From contig JAIEOP010000256.1 of assembly GCA_019750465.1 (NCBI GenBank), positions 1 to 38,270 of the forward strand: 38,270 nucleotides of DNA, given 5' to 3'. Of this stretch, positions 32,632 to 38,270 are shown in pieces; position 1 is the stretch's first letter; each line of letters opens with the position of its first letter. The notes beneath the pieces were generated by a model. It did not search any database. It had not been told where the DNA came from and saw only the letters and a program-made list of their open reading frames with translations. A program made the position numbers and the translations under genes. The DNA comes from Acetobacteraceae bacterium. GTDB taxonomy: Bacteria > Pseudomonadota > Alphaproteobacteria > Acetobacterales > Acetobacteraceae.

Positions 32632-32639
32632 TCCACCTT

Positions 32640-32737
32640 CCCTCCCCCGCTTGCGGGGAAGGGCCAGGGTGGGGGTCGGTAAGCGTCGCAGCGGTGGTGC
32701 GGCCACCCCCATCCCCAACATCGGCGCAATGCGCCGA
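32640..32737. repeat. GC-rich palindromic repeat in a convergent gap
   Basis: The hairpin at 32640-32663 has left arm CCCTCCCCCGC, identical to the one at 1436, with one mismatch in the stem. A second palindrome, TCGGCGC-AAT-GCGCCGA, lies at 32721-32737. The element fills the 133-bp gap between the broken Bug gene and the convergent FAD reductase; it probably ends transcription from both sides. Nothing else was seen in the gap. Confidence 0.55.
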
Positions 32738-32764
32738 TCCCTCGCCAGCGGGGGGAAGGGAGAG

Positions 32765-33976
32765 CTACAGGAAGCTCCGCAACGGCGTGCCTGCATCGGC
32801 CAGCGCCGCCGCGTCCAGCACCTTTCCGCCCGCGATCAGCCGCCGGCAGGGCGTCGCGTCCCGCCCGTTGTTGATCAGCACCGCGCCGCGCGCGCGCCCC
32901 GCCGCGTCGAGTGCGATCGCCGTCAGCCGATGCTCGCCCTCCGCGCGCTGCACGAGGGTCAGCGAGGGGTCCGGGTCGCCCAGCACCTGCAGGTTCCAGC
33001 CGAACTGGTCGGTCCAGTGCCACGGCACCTCGTCCGGCGGCGCGTCCATGCCGAGGATCGCGCGGGCCACCGCGGCGGGCTGGGTCTGCGCCACCTGCCA
33101 GGCCTCCAGCCGCATCGCCCGCCCGCCCCAGAACGGGTGCGGGAAGCGCGCCACCTCCCCGGCGGCGAAGATGCCGGGGATGCTGGTGCGTCCCTGCGCG
33201 TCGGTGAGGATTCCGTCCTGCACGGCGATGCCGGCGGCCTCGGCCAGCGCCGTCTCCGGCACGCCGCCGATGCCGGCGACGACGAGGTCGGCGGCGATGC
33301 GGGCGCCATCGCCGATCAGCAGCAATCCGCCATCCGGCGTTGGCTCGATGGCGCGCAGCGCACAGGACAGGTGCAGGTCGACCCCGTGCCCGCGGTGCAG
33401 CGCGGCGTAGCGCGCGCCGATGGCGGGCGGCACGCAGCGCGCCATGAGCCGGTCCGCCGCCTCCAGCACGCTCACCGCGCAGCCGAGCTGGCGGGCGGAG
33501 GCGGCGACCTCCAGCCCGATCAGCCCGCCGCCGACCACCGCCAGTCGCGGCCGCGCCGCCAGCCGCGCCTTCAGCCCCTCCGCATCCTCCAGCGTGCGCA
33601 AGGTCAGCACGCGGGGGTCCTCGGCGCCGGGGATGCGGAGGCGCCGCGCGCGGGCGCCGGTGGCGAGCACGAGATGGTCCCAGCCGATGCGCTCGCCCGC
33701 GGCGGTCTCCACCGCGCGTGCCGCCGGGTGGATGGCGGCGACGCGCGTACCGAGGCGGAGGTCGATCCGCCGCTCCGCATAGAATTCCGCGGCGCGGACA
33801 AACAGCCCGTTGCCCGGATCCGTGCCCAGCAGCACCGCCTTCGAGAGCGGCGGCCGGTCATAGGGGGGGTGTGCCTCCTCGCCGAGCAGGAGGATCCCGG
33901 CCGCGGCGTCCAACTCGCGCAACGCCTCGGCGCAGCGGCGCCCAGCCTGGCCCGCGCCAATGATGACCGTGCGCAA
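32765..33976 (-). CDS. FAD-dependent ferredoxin reductase (oxygenase-coupled type)
   Basis: The 403 residues match the rhodocoxin/putidaredoxin reductase class that feeds electrons from NAD(P)H to a ferredoxin. FAD motif GAGQAG is at 7-12, PYDRPPLSKAVL at ~38-49 is diagnostic, the NAD motif GGGLIG is at 149-154, and GIFAAGEVARFPHPFWG follows. The C-terminal domain (~315-403) includes WHWTDQFGWNLQVLG. The only upstream start in frame is TTG at 33976, six bases after the ferredoxin stop, with no ribosome site, so translation is probably coupled. It is the last gene of the Rieske unit. Confidence 0.92.
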   Translation of the reverse strand: MRTVIIGAGQAGRRCAEALRELDAAAGILLLGEEAHPPYDRPPLSKAVLLGTDPGNGLFVRAAEFYAERRIDLRLGTRVAAIHPAARAVETAAGERIGWDHLVLATGARARRLRIPGAEDPRVLTLRTLEDAEGLKARLAARPRLAVVGGGLIGLEVAASARQLGCAVSVLEAADRLMARCVPPAIGARYAALHRGHGVDLHLSCALRAIEPTPDGGLLLIGDGARIAADLVVAGIGGVPETALAEAAGIAVQDGILTDAQGRTSIPGIFAAGEVARFPHPFWGGRAMRLEAWQVAQTQPAAVARAILGMDAPPDEVPWHWTDQFGWNLQVLGDPDPSLTLVQRAEGEHRLTAIALDAAGRARGAVLINNGRDATPCRRLIAGGKVLDAAALADAGTPLRSFL

Positions 33977-33982
33977 GCGGGG

Positions 33983-34291
33983 CTAGACCTGCACGAAGAC
34001 CGCGCCGTTCTCCACCTTGGTGGGGTAGGTCGCCACGTCCACCTCGGCGGGCTCGCTCAGCGCGCGGCCGGTGCGGATGTCGAAGCAGGCCTGGTGCAGC
34101 GGGCATTCCAGCTTGCCGTCCTCGCAGAAACCCTCGGACAGCAGCGCGAATTCATGGGTGCAGACATCGTTGATCGCGAAGATGCCGTCGGCCAGCCGCA
34201 CCACGGCGACCTGCACGTCGCCGATGCGGATGCCGAGCGGGGTCTCGGGCTTGAGCTCGGCCTCGGCGGCCACGCGGTGCCAGTCTGCCAT
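33983..34291 (-). CDS. Rieske-type [2Fe-2S] ferredoxin
   Basis: The 102-residue small Rieske protein has Cys44 and His46 (CTHEFALLSEG) and Cys63 and His66 (CPLHQACFD), the ligand set of the ferredoxin component of aromatic-ring dioxygenases. It would carry electrons from the adjacent FAD reductase to an oxygenase. The sequence DGKLECPLHQACFDIRTG is typical of biphenyl/naphthalene-type ferredoxins. It starts at ATG 34291, 19 bases after the 137-aa Rieske gene, and ends six bases before the reductase. Confidence 0.93.
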   Translation of the reverse strand: MADWHRVAAEAELKPETPLGIRIGDVQVAVVRLADGIFAINDVCTHEFALLSEGFCEDGKLECPLHQACFDIRTGRALSEPAEVDVATYPTKVENGAVFVQV

Positions 34292-34310
34292 GGTGGTTCA
34301 GCGCCTCGTC

Positions 34311-34724
34311 TCAGAGTTCCACAAGGATGTACTGGTCCTCGACGGTCACCGGGAAGGTCTCGGCGACGAAGGGACCCTTGGCCAGCTCCTCGCCCGGCGC
34401 GACCGTGACCTGGTAGGTGCGCGCGCGGATGCTGTCCGGGTCGGTGTAGGACTGGCCGGTGCGCAGGTCGAACTCCCAGCCATGCCAGGAGCACTGCACG
34501 AACTCGCGCGGGCGCGACAGGTCGTAGGTGCCCGGCTCCCGCGAGCTCAGCCGCCCGACCAGGCGGCCCTCGCAGAGCGAGCCGCCCTCATGCGGGCAGC
34601 GGTCGGTCAGCGCGTAGTATTCGCCGTTCGCGTGGAACAGCGCGATCTGCCGGCCCCGCACCTCCACCAGCTTGCTGCCGTTCTCCGGGATGTCGCCCAC
34701 CCTGGCGACGACGTGGCGGGTCAT
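34311..34724 (-). CDS. Rieske [2Fe-2S] domain protein, 137 aa
   Basis: A larger Rieske domain with Cys43 and His45 (CPHEGGSLCEG) and Cys78 and His81 (CSWHGWEFD). It resembles the stand-alone Rieske proteins found beside amidohydrolase and oxygenase genes in Bradyrhizobium-like genomes. No catalytic non-heme iron domain follows, so it is not an oxygenase alpha subunit. The ATG at 34724 follows GGAGG. First gene of the three-gene electron-transfer unit; Bug protein 3 ends 77 bases upstream. Confidence 0.92.
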   Translation of the reverse strand: MTRHVVARVGDIPENGSKLVEVRGRQIALFHANGEYYALTDRCPHEGGSLCEGRLVGRLSSREPGTYDLSRPREFVQCSWHGWEFDLRTGQSYTDPDSIRARTYQVTVAPGEELAKGPFVAETFPVTVEDQYILVEL

Positions 34725-34801
34725 GCGCGGCGTCCTCCGTGGCCATGATGGTGCGGTCGCGGCGGCAGGGCGTCAACGCGGCGCGCACTGTTCCCTCGCG
34801 G

Positions 34802-35764
34802 CTATTCCGGCCGGATGTTCGCGTCCCGGATCACCGCGCCCCAGCGGGCGCGTTCGGTCCGGATCAGCTCGTCCAGCTGCCGTGGCGTGCCGCCCATCAC
34901 CCGCGCGCCCAGCCCGGCCATGCGCTGCCGCGCCATGGGACTTTCCAGGGTCGCGTTGGCCGCGGCGTTGAGCGCGGCGACGGTGGGCGCCGGCATGCCC
35001 TTCGGGCCGAGCAGGCCGAACCAGCCCTCGATGGTCGCCTCCGGGAAGCCGCTCTCGGCCATGGTGGGGATCGCCGGCACCAGCGGGCTGCGGTCGGCGC
35101 CGGTGACGGCCAGGCCGCGCAGCTCGCCGCGCTGCAGGACGGGGGCCATCAGCGCGAGGTTCTCGAACATCACCGGCACCCGGCCGGTCATCAGGTCGGC
35201 GCGCACCGTGCCGCTGCCGCGATACGGGATGTGCACGATGTCGATCCCCGCCAGCCGCTTGAACAGCTCGCCCGCCAGGTGCTGCGCCGTGCCCATGCCG
35301 GTGGAGGCGAAGCTGATCGCGCCCGGGCGTGCCTTGGCGAGTGCGATCAACCCGGCGATGTCCGTCACCGCCAGGATTGGATGCGCCACCAGCGCATAGG
35401 CGGTGCCGGCGATGCGCGCGACCGGGGTGAAGTCGTCGTTCGGGTCGAACGGCAGGTTGGGGTAGAGCTCCCGCAGCACGCCGTGACCGGAGGAGACGAA
35501 GACCAGCGTATGGCCGTCCGGCGCCGCGTTGCGCACCCACTCCGTGCCGATGATGCCGCTGGCGCCGCTGCGGTTGTCCACCACCACCTGCCGCCCGAGA
35601 CGTTCGGACATGCCCTCCGCCACCATGCGGCCGAGCACGTCCGTGGTACCGCCGGGCGGGTAGGGCACCACCATGCGGATCGGCTGCGTGGGCACCCACT
35701 CCTGCGCGATGGCGGGCCGGGCCGCAGCGAGCGCGGCGGCGGCCAGGAATGCGCGCCGGGTCAC
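34802..35764 (-). CDS. Bug/TctC-family solute-binding protein 3
   Basis: The 320-residue exported protein starts at GTG 35764, overlapping the TGA of the TauD gene. The signal peptide ends near AIAQ (~21). PIRMVVPYPPGGTTD is at ~27-41 and NRSGASGIIGTEW in the next loop; the end reads DANIRPE. Translational coupling to a 2-oxoglutarate dioxygenase suggests both serve one substrate. It precedes the Rieske unit on the same strand, with a 77-base gap that could carry an internal promoter, although none is evident. Confidence 0.92.
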   Translation of the reverse strand: MTRRAFLAAAALAAARPAIAQEWVPTQPIRMVVPYPPGGTTDVLGRMVAEGMSERLGRQVVVDNRSGASGIIGTEWVRNAAPDGHTLVFVSSGHGVLRELYPNLPFDPNDDFTPVARIAGTAYALVAHPILAVTDIAGLIALAKARPGAISFASTGMGTAQHLAGELFKRLAGIDIVHIPYRGSGTVRADLMTGRVPVMFENLALMAPVLQRGELRGLAVTGADRSPLVPAIPTMAESGFPEATIEGWFGLLGPKGMPAPTVAALNAAANATLESPMARQRMAGLGARVMGGTPRQLDELIRTERARWGAVIRDANIRPE

Positions 35765-36678
35765 GACAGCGCCGCCACGGCCTGGATCATCTGCTCCCGG
35801 CTCGGGGCCGGCCCGGCATCGGCCAGCCGGCCCACCGCCTCGCCCTGCATGGAGCAGCGCAGCATGTGCCGCGGCTGGGCCTGGTCGAAGTCGGGCAGCG
35901 CGACATGGCAGGTGCAGCGGTTGTCCCACAGCACGATGTCGCCGACCCGCCAGCGGTGGCGGTAGACGAATTCCGGGCTGGTCGCATGCGCGTTGAGGAA
36001 GCCGAGCAGCGCCGCGCTCTCCTCCTCGGTGAGGCCGAGGATGTGCGAGACGCGCTCGCCGGCCAGCAGCGACTTGCGCCCCGTCTCCGGATGCACGCGC
36101 ACCATCGGGTGCACCACCGGCGGGTTGCGCCGGCGCATCTCGGCGACCAGCGCGGGGTCGCGCGCGAACAGGCCGCGCACCAGGGTCACGTCGTGCACCG
36201 CCTCCATGTCGGCGATGATCGCCTGCATCCGCGGACTCAGCGTGTCATGGGCCATGGTCAGGTTGGCCCACATCGTGTCGCCGCCGACGGGGGGCTTCTC
36301 CAGGCAGAGCAGCGCCGCGCCCTTGGCCGGGCGCAGGGAATAGGACAGATCGGTGTGCCAGTTGCGGCCGGTGTTGCGGGTCTGGCTGGGCCGGCCCAGG
36401 CGCTGCCTGTTGGAGACCACGAGGATCTCCCGATGGCCCTCCAGCAGGGTCTCCGGCGCCTGGGACTCATGCGTGTCGAGCTCGCCGAAATTGCGGCTGA
36501 AGGCGATGAGCCCTTCCGGTGTCAGCTGGGCATTGCCGGGGAAGACCAGCACCACGTGCCGCAGCCAGGCGTCATGGACGCGCCGCCGCGACGCCTCGTC
36601 GAGCGGTTGGGTCAGATCGAGGCCCGTGACCTCCGCGCCCATGGCATGGCCGAGCGGGGTGATCGACAGCTCCTGCAT
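35761..36678 (-). CDS. TauD/TfdA-type 2-oxoglutarate-dependent dioxygenase
   Basis: Fe(II) enzyme that oxidises a substrate with 2-oxoglutarate and O2. The 305 residues are normal. The metal ligands are His108 and Asp110 (WHTDLSY) and His258 (WDNRCTCH); Arg270 or Arg274 would bind 2-oxoglutarate. The first 30 residues (ITPLGHAMGAEVTGLDLTQP) are the family N-terminus. TauD acts on taurine and TfdA on 2,4-D; the present substrate is unknown. The ATG at 36678 follows GGAGG. It starts a gene unit with Bug protein 3 (GTGA overlap). Confidence 0.93.
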   Translation of the reverse strand: MQELSITPLGHAMGAEVTGLDLTQPLDEASRRRVHDAWLRHVVLVFPGNAQLTPEGLIAFSRNFGELDTHESQAPETLLEGHREILVVSNRQRLGRPSQTRNTGRNWHTDLSYSLRPAKGAALLCLEKPPVGGDTMWANLTMAHDTLSPRMQAIIADMEAVHDVTLVRGLFARDPALVAEMRRRNPPVVHPMVRVHPETGRKSLLAGERVSHILGLTEEESAALLGFLNAHATSPEFVYRHRWRVGDIVLWDNRCTCHVALPDFDQAQPRHMLRCSMQGEAVGRLADAGPAPSREQMIQAVAALS

Positions 36679-36708
36679 GGGCGTCCTCCGGTCGCGTTTC
36701 CCGGGAGG

Positions 36709-37102
36709 CTAGCCCGCGGCGACAGGATCGGGAACCAGGGGCTCAGGCCGCCCGCGCGTGCCGTTCGCCGGCGCCGGCGGGGCGTGGCGCTCGCCGAGGA
36801 CGGCGATCGCCACGTGCTCCACGGGATCGTGGGTGCAGAACACCGCCATGGGTCCGGCTAGAAGCGGATGCGCAGCACCGCGGCGTTCGACCAGGGTCGG
36901 CGGGGCCGGGGCCGCAGCATGTCGCGCAGCCCGAGGCCGGTATCGACCGGCACCACCCCATGCACCGGAGTCTCAATGGCGAGGCAGTGGCAGGTCAACA
37001 GTGGCAGGTCAGGCGCCCGAGGGCCTGGCCACGGCCCACGCCGTCCATGAGTGCGCCGCCGGGTGGCTGCATGGGGTCGCAATCAAGGTGATGGATGTGC
37101 AT
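36709..37102 (-). pseudogene. MBL-fold metallo-hydrolase, broken by duplication and internal deletion
   Basis: The start ATG at 37102 follows GGAGG. The first frame reads MHIHHLDCDPM and on to GRLTCHC, then a 14-bp-period duplication (36985-37011) shifts the frame; the next frame resumes LTCHCLAIETP and VDTGLGLRDML, then stops at 36858. A third frame from 36849 (MAVFCTHDPVEHVAIAVLGE) looks like the C-terminus and stops at 36709. The HxHxDH metal motif and most of the middle are deleted; members of this family have ~250-300 residues. Removing one duplicate restores the first junction exactly. Confidence 0.8.
36985..37011. repeat. Frameshifting 13-bp direct repeat (14-bp period)
   Basis: CAGTGGCAGGTCA occurs at 36985-36997 and 36999-37011, one base apart. 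The extra 14 bases break the MBL-fold gene. Confidence 0.9.
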
Positions 37103-37449
37103 GTTGTGTCTGCCTCCGAGGGGAGCCAGTGGGCGGCGGGCGGGGCCGGGTGGGCCCGGCGCATCCACGCCTCGGCGGAACGGGCAGCTCGCGCAGGCGG
37201 GCGCCATGGCGGGTCACCCGCGCCACGACGGCTCTTCCGGACTGCGCAAGTCACAAATTCGTGCAGAGCTTGATCCGAGTTCGCAATCGGGAGTGGAATT
37301 GGCCTTGGAGATTGTTCGTTTCCAAGGAAAATCCCAGGAAAATCAACAGTTTATCTCATACCGGAACGTTCTGTTTGCGCCTTTCCGCTTGCGGCCCCGC
37401 TCTGGTAAATAGTATGTGTTCGAAAGTTTCATGCATTGAAAGGCATCAC
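37103..37449. other. AT-richer intergenic region before the 72-aa gene
   Basis: About 350 bases without a convincing gene on either strand. The part from ~37230 to 37440 is clearly less GC-rich than the window. It has a 9-bp direct repeat AGGAAAATC near 37335, and a -10-like TAAATA or TAGTAT near 37406-37415. Just before the next gene lies the 15-mer TGCATTGAAAGGCAT (37432-37446), shared with the DUF4096 promoter except at two positions. It may hold the promoter of the 72-aa gene, or be a remnant of inserted DNA. Confidence 0.6.
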
Positions 37450-37668
37450 ATGCCCGCAGCCGTGAACCTGGTCGAGGCCGAGCGCAATTCCGTCGATCAT
37501 GCCGCGCTGCGGCTGATGCTGAGCTATGTGGAAGCGGAATGCCTGCGCATGGGCGCGACGGATGCCGCGCGGCATGCCGCGCTCGCGGCCTCGCTGGTGC
37601 CTGTGCCGCCAGCCGCCGACCACGGGGGGGCCGGGGCCGCGCACCGCTCGGACGCGGCGCTGCACTGA
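37450..37668 (+). CDS. Small hypothetical protein, 72 aa
   Basis: I do not recognise the family. Codon use has the strong GC3 bias of real genes in the window, unlike the AT-rich stretch before it. The first ~50 residues predict two helices (LVEAERNSVDHAALRLMLSY, then VEAECLRMGATDAARHAALA); the last ~20 are low-complexity. The ATG at 37450 lies four bases after the shared 15-mer; no standard ribosome site is visible. Soluble, no signal peptide. An upstream in-frame start is not plausible. Confidence 0.6.
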   Translation: MPAAVNLVEAERNSVDHAALRLMLSYVEAECLRMGATDAARHAALAASLVPVPPAADHGGAGAAHRSDAALH

Positions 37669-37852
37669 GCGTGGGCGGGCCCGTGCCCCTCCCCAGGACC
37701 GTGCCGTGGAACGCCCCGTGATCCCGAACAGGCCCTGACCCGTCCGGCGCCGGCCCCCGGCGGCGTTCCCGTCCCGGCGCGCCCGCCCTATCCTCGGGCC
37801 GAATGCGCCTGCCGCGCTCCCGAAGCCGCGTGACGGAAGGATGGCCTGTCCG

Positions 37853-38270
37853 ATGGAGCGCGAGGAGTCCGGGGATGCGACGCTGCGCCGGCGGGCCGAC
37901 CGCCTGGACGAGCTCGCCGCGCTGGCCCAGCCGGTCCAGCACGACCTGAACAACCTGCTCACCGTCGTCTTCGCCAATCTCGACATGCTGAAGCGCCGCG
38001 TGACCGACGCGGCGCCGCTGCGCCAGCTCGGCCGGGTGCAGGAGGCGGCGCGGCGGCTCGAGGCTTCGACCCGCGCCATCCTGTCCCTGGCGCGCCGCCC
38101 GGTGCCGGGCGAGGTGGTCCTGTCGCCAGCCACCGCGGTGGCTGCGCTGGAGCCGCTGCTTGCCGTGCTGCTGCCGGCGCCCGGCGCCCTGGCCCTGGAC
38201 CTGCCGCCGGACCTGCCGGCCTGCCGGTTCGACCGGGCCTGGCTGGATGCGGCGCTGCTCGGCCTCGCCC
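37853..38270 (+). CDS. Histidine kinase, N-terminal part (runs off right edge)
   Basis: The frame is open to the window edge (139 codons). Residues ~25-45 hold the H-box: VQHDLNNLLTVVFANLDML, with the phospho-accepting His in HDLNN as in PAS-less hybrid kinases of alphaproteobacteria. A helical hairpin follows (LGRVQEAARRLEASTRAIL), then the start of the ATPase domain. No transmembrane segment is seen, so it looks cytoplasmic. An in-frame ATG at 37841 directly abuts GGAAGG, so 37853 is preferred. The ATP-binding site is outside the window. Confidence 0.78.
   Translation, partial: MEREESGDATLRRRADRLDELAALAQPVQHDLNNLLTVVFANLDMLKRRVTDAAPLRQLGRVQEAARRLEASTRAILSLARRPVPGEVVLSPATAVAALEPLLAVLLPAPGALALDLPPDLPACRFDRAWLDAALLGLA

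Noticed and set aside
37095-37412. Short forward frame in the AT-rich gap
   Set aside because: No family resemblance, no GC3 bias and no ribosome site.
1-38270. tRNA, rRNA, riboswitch or CRISPR array
   Set aside because: No tRNA-like cloverleaf, rRNA stretch or regularly spaced repeat was noticed by eye; a covariance-model scan was not possible.

Overview
The window is about 38 kb of very GC-rich, gene-dense chromosomal DNA. The overall picture is an alphaproteobacterium of the Acetobacteraceae/Roseomonas kind. The reasons are the gene families (several Bug/TctC-type solute-binding proteins, CaiB/BaiF CoA-transferase, a TrxR-like ferredoxin-NADP reductase, Kup, a cvpA-purF pair, a gpsA-rlmJ block) and strong GC3 bias; the genus is an inference. 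No rRNA, tRNA, CRISPR array or complete insertion sequence was seen.

Layout. 1-7.9 kb: the start of selA runs off the left edge, divergent from an acyl-CoA dehydrogenase. A small hypothetical, the potassium transporter kup, a ferredoxin-NADP reductase, a Uma2-type nuclease-fold protein, two small unknowns and a gentisate 1,2-dioxygenase follow. 8.0-12.9 kb: a type ISP/IIG-like restriction-modification enzyme split into two frames that one base would rejoin. Beside it are a free-standing transposase N-terminal (DUF4096) domain protein with its own AT-rich promoter, and endonuclease III. 12.9-19.3 kb: a MetE-like methyltransferase coupled to a DUF4031 gene, a hydrolase remnant, then the housekeeping units SDR-rlmJ-gpsA and cvpA-purF. 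19.4-23.7 kb: a DUF4142 exported protein with a strong terminator, an MFS transporter whose 3' end overlaps a convergent epimerase, a cupin protein and a small unknown.

23.8-37.1 kb is an accessory catabolic region. It holds a CoA-transferase, a ParDE toxin-antitoxin pair, three intact Bug solute-binding proteins each next to an enzyme gene (flavin monooxygenase, ThDP enzyme, TauD-type dioxygenase), and a crotonase. It also holds a Rieske protein, Rieske ferredoxin and FAD reductase trio that has no oxygenase alpha subunit. Two genes here are decaying: a fourth Bug gene broken by an exact 16-bp tandem duplication, and an MBL-fold hydrolase broken by a 14-bp-period duplication plus an internal deletion. 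The right end is an AT-rich gap, a 72-residue conserved-looking small protein and the start of a histidine kinase.

The genes suggest an organism that takes up diverse carboxylates or aromatics through Bug proteins and processes them as CoA esters or by oxygenation. Stop-start overlaps (GTGA or ATGA) at five junctions and tight spacing indicate translational coupling. The most interesting signals are the split restriction-modification enzyme with its neighbouring domesticated transposase domain, the recurrent short tandem duplications, a 15-base motif shared by two distant promoters, and the orphan Rieske electron chain.
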